64,000 nucleotides of DNA, taken from positions 19,794,150-19,858,149 of the forward strand of contig CM022665.1 in NCBI GenBank assembly GCA_012295275.1, in the 5' to 3' direction. Position 1 is the first letter of the stretch. The number at the start of each line of letters is the position of its first letter. Made by a program: the position numbers and the translations under genes. Source of the DNA: Chrysomallon squamiferum. Lineage: Eukaryota > Mollusca > Gastropoda > Neomphalida > Peltospiridae. This document shows positions 50,239-61,298 of this stretch, piece by piece. The notes beneath the pieces were generated by a model. That model had not been told where the DNA came from and ran no database searches. It worked only from the letters and a program-made list of their open reading frames with translations.

Positions 50239-51823
50239 TGTATGTATGTATGTATGTATGTATGTATGTATTAATATGCTTAACACTGTATTACAGATGC
50301 TGCTGGCGTCATGACTATTGTTACGGATTGGTGGATTGTTTCTGGATGTATCCACAGTGGGTGGGTTACAACATCCAGTGTGACGAGTCGGGCTGTCAGT
50401 GTACAGGTCAGCTTTTACTAAGACTGAGATCTGCGAAGATTTTCTATTTTTAACATATGTAAAGATTCTCTCGCTTTCGTTGTTTCTGTGAACAATATTT
50501 GGTCAATCATATTATTATTATTATTATTATTATTATTACTAATATTATTAATATCATTATTACTACTATTATTCTACTATTATAACAGTTATTATTATTG
50601 TTGTTGTTGTTATTATTATTATTATTTCAGATTCTATGGAAAGCAGTCCATGCGCCAGAACGACGTGTGAGTGCGATGTTCGCTTTGCCTCTTGTCTCAC
50701 AGAAGGCCAATTCCACGACCACTACAGCAACTACGACAGAGTGTTGTGTGCTCAGCAACCGTGGCAGGAACACACTGAAGACGATAACGTAGATGATGAA
50801 GCATTTTCGACAACGGCCACTATGATGTCACAACAGGGAGAAACTACAACAGAAACCCAGCATCAGTCGGTACCTACGTCAAGTGAAAGATACCAAACAG
50901 GAAGCATGTCAGAAATCTATGACAACAATTCACGGTCACGGCTGGAAGGACAAGTGGGAAATGTGTCAGATACAGAAAATAACGATTCACGATCACGGTT
51001 GGAAGGACAAGAAATGGGAAATAACAATTCACGATCAGATACAGAAAATAACAATTCACGATCACGGTTGGAAGCACAGACAAGAAATGTATCAGATACA
51101 GAAAATAACAATTCACGATCACGGTTGGAAGCACAGACAAGAAATGTATCAGATACAGAAAATAACAATTCACGATCACGGTTGGAAGGACAAGCGGGAA
51201 ATGTATCAGATACAGAAGACAATTCACGGTCGCGGATGGAAGCACAGAAAAGGAATGTATCAGATATGGAAGATAATAATTCATGGTCAAGGTTGGAAGA
51301 ACAAAGAGGAAATGTATCAGATACAGAAAATCACAATGCACGGTCACGGTTGGAAGAACAAACGAGAAATGTTTCAGATATAGAAGATAACAGTTCACGG
51401 TCACGATTGGAAGAACAATCAAGGAATGTTTCCCCCTCAGATGATAATAATTTACGGTCACGGTTGGAAGGACAAAGAGAAAATATATCAGATACAGAAG
51501 ATATGGAAGATAATTCAAGGTCGCAATTAGAAGAACACACAGGAAATATATCTGAAATACGTGACGTCAACTCACCACCTGAACAACGAAGAGGAAACGA
51601 ATCTGAAAGTTATGATAATAATTCACGATGGTGGCTGGGTGGAAATGTGTTAGAAGTAAATCAAACGGATCCACAGTTTGAAAATCAGTTTGAATCTGCA
51701 CCAGAGAATAATTCACGTACCATGGCGGTTGAGCGAACCAGAACCGAGTCAGAGGAAAACAGTTTCCAGGTTAATGAACAGATGAGGACAGTATCGGAAG
51801 GAAATGAAGACAATATACCATAG
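49420..51823 (+). CDS. Secreted phospholipase A2 with long repetitive C-terminal tail
   Basis: Four coding exons (49420-49471, 49776-49941, 50297-50406, 50631-51823) give 506 residues. The enzyme part is a secretory, Ca2+-dependent PLA2 of group I/II type that cleaves the sn-2 acyl bond of glycerophospholipids. It has a signal peptide (1-17), a short propeptide ending in the furin-like site RSKR (28-31), the Ca-binding loop YGCFCGLG (54-61), the active site CCWRHDYCY with His78/Asp79, and CECDVRFASC with the second catalytic Asp125. The domain ends near residue 153. The remaining roughly 350 residues are unlike any sPLA2 tail I know. They are acidic/Asn/Ser-rich, with about 13 copies of a 19-residue unit (206-448), then a degenerate acidic end. 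There is no TM segment, so the whole product should be secreted. All catalytic residues are present. Confidence 0.92.
49499..49581. repeat. (TC)n microsatellite in PLA2 intron 1
   Basis: A pure TC run of about 41 dinucleotides starting 27 bp after the exon 1 donor. Confidence 0.97.
50160..50272. repeat. (TATG)n microsatellite in PLA2 intron 2
   Basis: Tetranucleotide TATG/TATT repeats that end about 25 bp before the acceptor of the catalytic-site exon. Confidence 0.95.
50912..51645 (+). repeat. 57-bp coding minisatellite encoding the PLA2 tail repeats
   Basis: About 13 units of 57 bp, consensus peptide DTENNNSRSRLEAQTRNVS. Two adjacent full units in the left part of the array are identical at nucleotide level (about 51042-51155). 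Units towards 51645 are the most diverged. Most units carry two Asn-X-Ser sequons (NNS and NVS). Because 57 is divisible by three, other frames and the opposite strand also stay open; those ORFs are shadows. Confidence 0.92.
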
Positions 51824-52129
51824 ATACGACGCGTTGAATAACAGAAAGCCGCACATCGAAACAGGGATGAAAGAGAAACACTGAGAGAAAGTCGTAATTT
51901 TTCCATCTTCCATTTTAAAGCAGTTGCTCGACAATGTTCGGAATTGTCCGTGATTTACATTATATGCCTGTGAACCATACAAACTCAGTAACGGTATCGA
52001 AATGAAGTGTATTAGAAACATAAATATAATTCAGTAGCTACTTAATCCTAAACTGTATGTCCGGGTGACACGATTACGTAAGGACAACGACACAGGAACA
52101 GAAAAAGAAACATTTTATAATCTCCGCCC

Positions 52130-52440
52130 ATCTTTATTTATACTACTATTTACATTATAAATATTTATAACAGACTCCATTTATACTGATAATGAAGAGA
52201 ACAAACCACGTCATTTATTTGTCAATAATGTAGAGAAGAATCATACGTCATTTATGTTTATATGAAACTTACATGTCATTGGTTTATTTTGATATTGAAC
52301 AGCACAAAATGTATTGATAATGAAAAAAAAATATATTTATTTATGTCGATAGTGAAGACAATTTAAATGTACTGATAATGAAATTTGTGTATTTATTTGT
52401 GTTGATACTGAAGATAATAATCGTAACGTGTTGATAATGA
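52130..52440 (+). repeat. Degenerate repeat in PLA2 3' UTR
   Basis: Four or five loose copies of a 55-70-bp unit containing TTTATTTATGTTGATAGTGA and ATGTATTGATAATGAA. Confidence 0.55.
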
Positions 52441-52834
52441 AGTCTGCCCTTCTCATTTCATTACGCTTGAAAATGCGTGAAAATTTGTTCTGCAGATGAA
52501 AAAAAGAAAAAAAAGATAGAAAGAAAAAAAGAAAAAAAACAGAACAAAAACAACACAATAACAATAACAACAGTAATAAAATTAAAAATTAAAAATTAAC
52601 GGATTTATAGTAGATTAATTGAAGTTGCCATTAGAAATGCCGCTGCTTGTACATGAAATAGAACTCGAGAGGAAACGAGGCCTGGTTTCAATTAATGACT
52701 GTTTTATTCTCACATACAGTTTGATGCCGGTGATTAAAGATATTTAACATTTTAAACCCCTTTTATAGCACAAGAAGTATTTACAATACCTGTTTTGTTA
52801 TTTTTTAATGCATAATTTTTACTTGTTTTAAAGT

Positions 52835-52840
52835 AATAAA
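52835..52840 (+). terminator. Likely polyadenylation signal of the PLA2 gene
   Basis: AATAAA followed by a T-rich stretch, about 1 kb after the stop codon, facing the opposing signal at 52987-52992. Confidence 0.5.
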
Positions 52841-52986
52841 GTCTATAATTTATTTCTTGCTTCATTGTATTGTTATAATAATAATTATTATTCATTTATT
52901 CAAATATTTTTGAATTTGAGGGCATTGGTTTTACTATAAAATATTACTAAAAACCACAATATTCAGCATAAAATGAAATCAAGAAT

Positions 52987-52992
52987 TTTATT
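52987..52992 (-). terminator. Likely polyadenylation signal of the ZDHHC gene
   Basis: TTTATT on the + strand (AATAAA on -). It would give a 3' UTR of about 3.4 kb, which is normal for this family, but an earlier signal in the AT-rich UTR cannot be excluded. Confidence 0.45.
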
Positions 52993-53110
52993 CACAAAAG
53001 CTGTAAAAAATACAATAATATACTTTAATATCTTAACACAATCAACTAAGATTTACACAATACACCAATGAATTTTCTTTCATTATCACCTTAATACTAA
53101 TAGTAGTAGT

Positions 53111-53162
<52 letters not shown>

Positions 53163-56100
53163 TCACACAAAATTTAAAAAGTGCAGTTTAATAAATATTT
53201 AATTTGTAGACTGATTTTATAAATATAAAAATTTATTTGAATGCTGTATTTTAATATTAAACATAATTTAATACTCCATTTTCATCAGAAATGCAAAAAA
53301 ATATTTTAAATAAATACTCAATATAAGATTTTAAATGGAACAGTTCAATATATGTTAAATACAGAGATACTCGTTATAATATTTTAAATAGACTCAGTAG
53401 ATCATTTAATATAGATAATACAATATTTCAAATGTATATTCAAAAATATTTTAAATAGATATTAAACAGACTTAAACAGAAAGTCAATACTAACTTAAAC
53501 ATACTCAGGATCATTTTAAACAGATATTTGATATAACATTTTAAACAAATATGCGATAGCGATAGATTGTTTTAAACAGATAAGATTTTAATATTTGATA
53601 ATTAAAATAATACAATGCAGTAGACCAAATACTTTGTTAAATCTGTGTAGAGTTGTTGTGAATATCATTTATCAGGTCACATATACAGTTACTGCTACAA
53701 TTTAGTCATGATTTCAAATGTTTCAGAAACTTTATTTTAAATATTTTAGTTCAGATACATCCAGGTATTACTTCAACAGAAACAATAGAAAAAATAGTTT
53801 TATAGCATTTACTGAAGTATACCGACACACAAACAACCATCTAGAACAGATATGTTAAAATTTATTTTTATATATTATTTTAAAAACACATTAAACTCAC
53901 TGACACAAAAATGAAGTCTGAAAGCACCATGAAGAAATGACAACTCGAAAAAACAAGGGAGCTAACTCTTGTACAACATGGTTCATAACTACAGACAACA
54001 CTTTAAACAACATCTCAACTTTAGTAATATACTCAAAAGTTTTTATATCAATTTTACTTGTACATCATTTTATACAAGTTTTGTTTATATATCATTTTAC
54101 TTATATTTCACTGTAATACAAATTTTACTTAAATACTAGGTTGAAAAAATCTGACATAAATTACTAGAACATTTTAAAACCAATTTTGCTTATATAAACA
54201 GTTATCATTTTAATACAAATGTTTACTTAGTTTAATATAAACTGTACTTGTATAGCATTTTAATACAAATTAATTAATGTGTTTAACACTGCATAACAAA
54301 AGGCTTATTTTAAAAATATGAAGTTCTAACTGGTCATTGTTATACTTTAATACTTCACTTTTAGATCAGTGTAACATTTTACTTATACACTGTTATAATA
54401 TTCTGTTTAGTTATATATTGGTAGTTAATAAATTTTACTTCAAAGCTGGTGTTAAGTTAAAAAAAATGGGTTGGTCCCATAAACTGAAAACCTGGCCTTT
54501 TGTTTTTGTTGGGTTCTTTTAAGTAAAGAAGAAAAATCAAACAGAGGCTAAGATAGCAAATAAAAATAAAAATATTAATAAATTTCCACACAAAGTATTA
54601 AACGTTATGATAACATACACAGATTATAGGTAACATCTACTACTGAGATAATTATTAGTGTCACATTTAATAACATTATTATAACAGTTACATTTTATAT
54701 TTAACATCTACTAGTGAGATAACTGATTTGTAACGTGTGAGCACAGTTAATAATTTAAAACATTATTAAAATCTACAAGTATGGCACACATTGTATGCTA
54801 TTTCTTTACCAGTTTCTCTGTTGCTAATATTGTATCAACTTAAGTCTTTTTCCATTTCCCCTTATCCATCTATGTCACAATGTATCTATAACGTCACCGT
54901 CTGGATTTCAGCTTTGTCTCTCTTGCCACATTTACAAACCTTTCAGAGACACTTCATTAACAGATGAGCAAGTGAAAGAATGAACAAGAAAACAGAAATT
55001 TTCACTGAACTTGCCATGAAAAAAAAAAAAAAAAAAAAAATGTATTTGTATGACCAATAAGTTCACTACAGCAGATTAAAAGAATGTCACTAAAACATTT
55101 TGTTGTAAAGACAATTTAATAAAAGTATTTTCATTAAAACCTTAAAACCTGACTTGTATTTAAAACCTGACTTGTATATAAAACCATGAAAAGTTTCTCT
55201 GTGTGTTTTGTTTCATGCACACAGTGACTGATAAAACACTTTCACACATCACCAGTATGTGGCTTCAACATGATCATTCCAGTATGACTTCACTTTTATC
55301 ATTCTAACAGAATCATTCCAGTATGACGATTTCACCATGACTACACTACAAACATTTCATTATGATTTTACCAGAATTATGATTTTATGAAAATGTAAGA
55401 AGGATGATTTCAATGTGATGACTGATGCAAGATTTTTGAACATCACTTAAAAGGAAGATTGTAAATTAAAAAACACAAAAATACCTGGAATGTGTTGTTT
55501 TTTTTAAAAACAGCTTAACTTACATGTCCCCACAAATATCACTTTTACATAAATTTAAAAGTGATGTTTGACACAGGAAGGTGGGAAGTACACAAAGATA
55601 ACTACTAGAAACAGTCACTGATTCAATCTCTCATTATTCTCTAACAAACACTGTCACCAGTTTTCACCTTTCTATCTTGTACAATCACAACTGACTGTTT
55701 GAAATAATTGTGTTTGATTTTTCTTTTCTGATTAATTAGAAAAATAAATTAACTGAATCTGTTTTGAAACTTTAATGTCTTAATGTCTCACTCTGCTTAC
55801 TTTATCTCTTGAAAACACAGCAACAGACAGTTTGAATGCTAATTATTAACTGATTATGTCAGTACAATGATGAAAGCTAGTGGTAGTTACAGACACTTTA
55901 AATAAATAAATAATAGTGGTCTACACAAAAACAACACAGTTATCACAAAACTGATTTAAAAAAGCAGAACAGTTTACAACACACTCATGTGTGGTCATTT
56001 GATGAATGGTCAGTTTTCAAACAAGTGCACAGTCATCTAAATAATCACCTAGTAAGTAGTTAGTTGTTTAAGTATTAATCCATTGCCTGACAAATTCCTA

Positions 56101-56341
56101 TACCTCTATGGTCAACTGTCCTGTCAAAAAACGGGTTCCCATAAAAAACCACTACTGACAACAGGACTGATTTAATAGAAGTACATTGGTTAGGCTAGTA
56201 GAATAAATTACTAATGTTATAAAGACCCACAATGTTCAGATCAGGAATTACTGATGACACATACAACTGGTCACTACTATGTCCAGTGACCATGTTACAT
56301 TGGCACATAGACTTGGTCCACTCTGACCACTGACCACTCAG
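52993..56341 (-). other. Probable long 3' UTR of the ZDHHC gene
   Basis: 3.3 kb of AT-rich sequence directly downstream of the stop codon. It holds no coding exon I can support. It contains (AAT)n at 53112-53162, loose ACATTTTAAACAGATATT-like repeats to about 54300, an A tract at 55021-55040 and loose ATCATTCCAGTATGAC repeats at 55255-55340. Confidence 0.5.
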
Positions 56342-59300
56342 TTAAAAGTCTGTGCTGACACCACGTGACACAATCTTCTGACTGCTGTCGCTGACTGATG
56401 ACGACGTGACGACACTCTTCAAGTCATCGGTGGTGTAAGATGACTGAACTTTAACTGCTGTGGTCGGAAGTACTCCGTAACGACCTGCAACACAAGAACA
56501 CAAAATTATTCAGTTTCCATAACAATCTGCTGGCACAAAACACAGTTACAAAATAATTTAGTTTACACGAAAACCCTGCTGAAACAAAACACAATGACAA
56601 AATATTTTTGCTTCTGTAATAATAATATTAATACTAATAGTAATAATAGTAATAATAACAGTAACAGTAATAATTTTCATAATAATAACAGTAATAATTT
56701 CTAATTTTCATAATAATAATAATAATTTTCAATTTTCATATTAACCTGCAGACAGAAAAAAAGAGGTTTCAATAACAATCTGTAGAAACTGTTACATAAC
56801 ATTTTACAGATGATAAAACTGACAATATCATATTTATTTTGCATAATTCATACTTCATACATACATAAAACATAAACACATTCATATACACACAATTTAA
56901 GTCACAATAAAAAAAAATATATATAAAAAGTTCAAATGGCACATAGCTTTACAAGAAAACAAAAGATGATCTTATTTTGCAAACATCAGAGAAAACAGAG
57001 AACAACAAAACCCAGTTAAAATAACTAAACATATGGCACAGCTATAAAAGACAAAACCAAGCAATGATTATTTAACTTTTCATTTTCATCATGCCATATG
57101 TATAAAGTTTTTTGTAGTTATTAATATATTCAATATTTATAATAATAATAATAAAATAATAATAATAATAATAATAATAATAATCATATTAGTAATAATA
57201 ACAAAATAATAGTAGTAGTAATAATAATAGTAATAGTAATAAACACGAGATTTACTGAAAAAGACAGCTAAGTATTTTAGATAAAGCAGGTAAATCATTT
57301 TATTTATTCTGAAGAATGAATCTCTGTGTATTTATTTCTGCTTGAAGTTATTATGAATTAGGTTACAATATACGAGTCCTGTGGGTTAAAAAAATATGTT
57401 ATCATAACACTCACTGATGTATTAAGAGAAAGATTACAGAAGAAATAACATAAACTAGAATACACATTTAATTAAAAAAAAAAAAAAAAAAAAAAAATTC
57501 TCAAAATAAAGCTAACTCATTAGTGTGACAAAAAATCTTAATACACAGTAAAATCAAGTATGTAAACAATGCATTGTTACAGTTCATGCAACACACAAAA
57601 ACAAAATTGTAACAAAAAACTCACCTGTGTTTAACACTCAAAAAAAATAAAGCTTCCAAATAATTTAGTCTCCATAACAACCTGTAGTGATACCATATTT
57701 ACCTATGTATAATTCTTATATAATCAACCACACATACACACACACAAAAACATAGCTGTCATATTCTATGGGATTATATTTACTTAAATTACATTAACAA
57801 AAAAATTAAAAAAAAAAAAAAAAAAAAAATTGACAAGAACCAAATTATAAACAACAGCAGCAGCAAAATTGTTGTAAGCTGAGAACACATCTTCTGTAAT
57901 AAACACAATCTCCAACAACAACAACAACAACAGGATACATCCCCACTAATCACTGAACATGCTGTCTGATTAATGACTGTAAATCATAAAAAGCAAAACA
58001 CTACTGAAACAAAAATAAAATTTAAAAAAACCAAGCAGCTAGTTTTTGGGGTACAGGCAGGCAGCTGATGATACTGAGACAAACTGGAGACTTACCAGAG
58101 TAGTTCAGCTGATTGAGAGTCATATCCCATATGTGGTTTTTTCTTCCTGTCAATCAAACATTAGTGTAACTTTATCAATCTGTCCTACTATCAGTTCATA
58201 CCTGCCCCCTCAACAATACTTTAACACATGTTTTCACGGTTGCTTTTTCTATTTCACACCTGTCCCCAGCAATACACTTAAACACACTTTCTTCACTCAT
58301 TCATTCATTTTCTCTCTTTCATACCTGTCCCCACCAATTATACTTAAACATTTTTTTTTCACACATTCGACATTCATTCCCCCTCTCTCTCCTTCATGTG
58401 CAAACACAAAACAACCACAACAACAAAATATGTAATATATTTTACATTTATACCTTCATTCGTTTATTTCTGTCTGTCTTGTTCATGTGCAAACACGTTT
58501 TTTTTTCATTCATTTGTTCATGCTTTCTTTAATGTAGAAAAACATATGTCAACAAGATTAACATGCTTTTTCATTCATTCACTCATTTATTCTTGTGATC
58601 TCTCATGTGCAAACAAAAATAATACTTTAACATTTTTCACTCATTCTTTCATTCATTCTTTCTCTTTCTTATCCAGACATACAACAAATATATTAACATG
58701 TTTATTCATTCATTCATTCATATGCAAACACACAAGCTACAACACTTTAACACATTTTTTTCACTCATTCTTTCATTCCTTCATTTTTTTCTCTCCATCT
58801 TTCTTTCAGCTACAAACACACATGCAACACCACCAACAACAACAAGAACAAAAAATCTCTTACAGCAACTTGCTTAAACAAATCTAATTTATCTGTCTAT
58901 TTCTCACTTGCAAAACTTTTCTTTAGAATCATTGTAAAAAAAAAAACAATGAAGAGAAAACAAACCCAATAAAATATAAACATCTTCACCATTCTAATAT
59001 TCAACCTTTATGGAAACTTTGCAAATGTTACAGGTTAAAAAAAAAAAAAAAAAAAAATATCACTGTATTACAGACTTATATTTTTATATTTACCAAACAT
59101 CAGTAAAACTATGGGGGGAAAAAAATAAAAATTAGTAAAACAGCAGTATTTTATTAACATCAAGCATTCTGTATACTAAACAGAAAAACCATTTTTGTGA
59201 TACATGTACAATACACAACATATTATTTTTGTGATACAATATAAAACACCCTAGTTTTGTGATAGATGTAAAATATCTACATACACTAGTTTTGTGATAC

Positions 59301-61261
59301 AATATAAAATACACTAGTTTTGTGATACAATATAAAATACACTAGTTTTGTGATAGATGTAAAATACACTAGTTTTGTGATACAATATAAAATACACTAG
59401 TTTTGTGATAGATGTAAAATACACTAGTTTTGTGATACAATATAAAATACACTAGTTTTGTGCTACAATATAATATACACTAGTTTTGTGATAGATGTAA
59501 AATACGCTACATACACTAGTTTTGTGATACAATATAAAATACACTAGTTTTGTGCTACAATATAAAATACACTAGTTTTGTGATACAATATAAAATACAC
59601 TAGTTTTGTGATACATGTACAATACACAACAGACATACTAGTTATATAACACATACACTAGTACTGTCATACAATACTAGTTTTGTTAGATGTACCATAC
59701 ACAACACAATTTCTGTGATACATTTACAACACACAACAGAGACACAAGTTTTGAGATACATGAACAACACACACACATTTTGTGGTAGATGTTCAGTACA
59801 CAACAGACACACTAGTTTTGTGATACAGCACACAACAGACACTAGTTTTGTGAAACATGAACAATACATGACACATTAGTTTTATGATGCATGTACAATA
59901 CACAACACAGTAGTTTTGTGTTAAATGTACAATACACAAAATACACACTAGTTTTGTGTTACATGTATAGCAAATAACTGATATGGTAAAAAGTGAACAG
60001 AACAATAAGATATTATGAACACACACACACACACACACAGAGTCATATATGCATGCATGTTCATGCACACACACACAGTAAGGAACCAGAAAATAAAAAT
60101 ATCAACTGATGGAAAACAATAAAATTGACATAAAACTACAACACTGACTTTACCTGAACAGGTAGGTGGTCCAACACCTAATTACAAAAACAAAGTTACC
60201 TGAGTAATTCATACTGAACAAACTTATATCATTAGTCCAACTCAATATTACTCACTAACAAAACAACATTGAAACAAATCAACCAAAAAAGGACAAACAA
60301 ATGTGGCAGTTGATGTGTCTAGTTCATTGGCAGTTTTTGAAATGTCAAGTGAAATTATTCTAGTATAACTTAACAATGGTAGTTTTAAGTTGATAATTTT
60401 TTAATAACCACTAATTATTTACTACTACTTAAGTTGATTACAGGGTGTTATGAAAATGAATAAAGAGATATTTACCACTGTCAGTTTCAAGTTGATTACA
60501 GTGTGTTATAAAAAATAATAAAGAGTTATTTAGCACTGTCAGTTTTAAGTTGATTACAGGGTGTAATAAAAAATAATAAAGAGTTATTTACCACTGTCAG
60601 TTTTAAGTTGATTACAGGGTGTAATAAAAAATTTACCAATTGGTTATAGTGTATAAATAAAAAAAAAATAATTAACCATTGCTAGGTGGAAGTTTGTTCA
60701 TGACACCATCAGGTCCTTGGTAACTAATCATATCATGTTTGGTGATGCTGCTGCTGTTGTTGATGATGTCACTGGAGTCAATGGGAATCATCACCTGATC
60801 GCTGTCAGTACTTGTCCCCATGTTATTTGTCTGTAACACAATAACATGTTTTAATGAGATTTGTGTTATTTCTCTATAACACAGTAATATCATTTTAATA
60901 ACATATTATGTGTCTGTTACATAGTAACACTTAATAGCAAACTATCACGTTATGGCTGTAACACAATATTTTAATAACTAGTCTCATGTTATTTTTTACT
61001 GAATAACGCTATTTCAATAACATACTCTCATGTTATTTGTCTAACACAATAAAACTACTTTAATAACACTCTCCACATGGTACTGTTGTAATAATTTTAA
61101 AAAGATACTAATTTACTAATATATCCTCTTCATGTTACTATAATACAACATACTAATTTAATAACACATCATTCTAATAACATGCTGTAACATGTTACTA
61201 ACATGTAACACAACACACTGTATTTAACAGTAATATATTAACTTACTTCAGAATGCAAAAG

Positions 61262-61298
<37 letters not shown>

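Noticed and set aside
50874..51518. 214-residue minus-strand ORF and a 166-residue plus-strand ORF over the PLA2 tail
   Set aside because: The 57-bp repeat unit is divisible by three, so alternative frames stay open; only the frame continuous with the PLA2 domain is supported.
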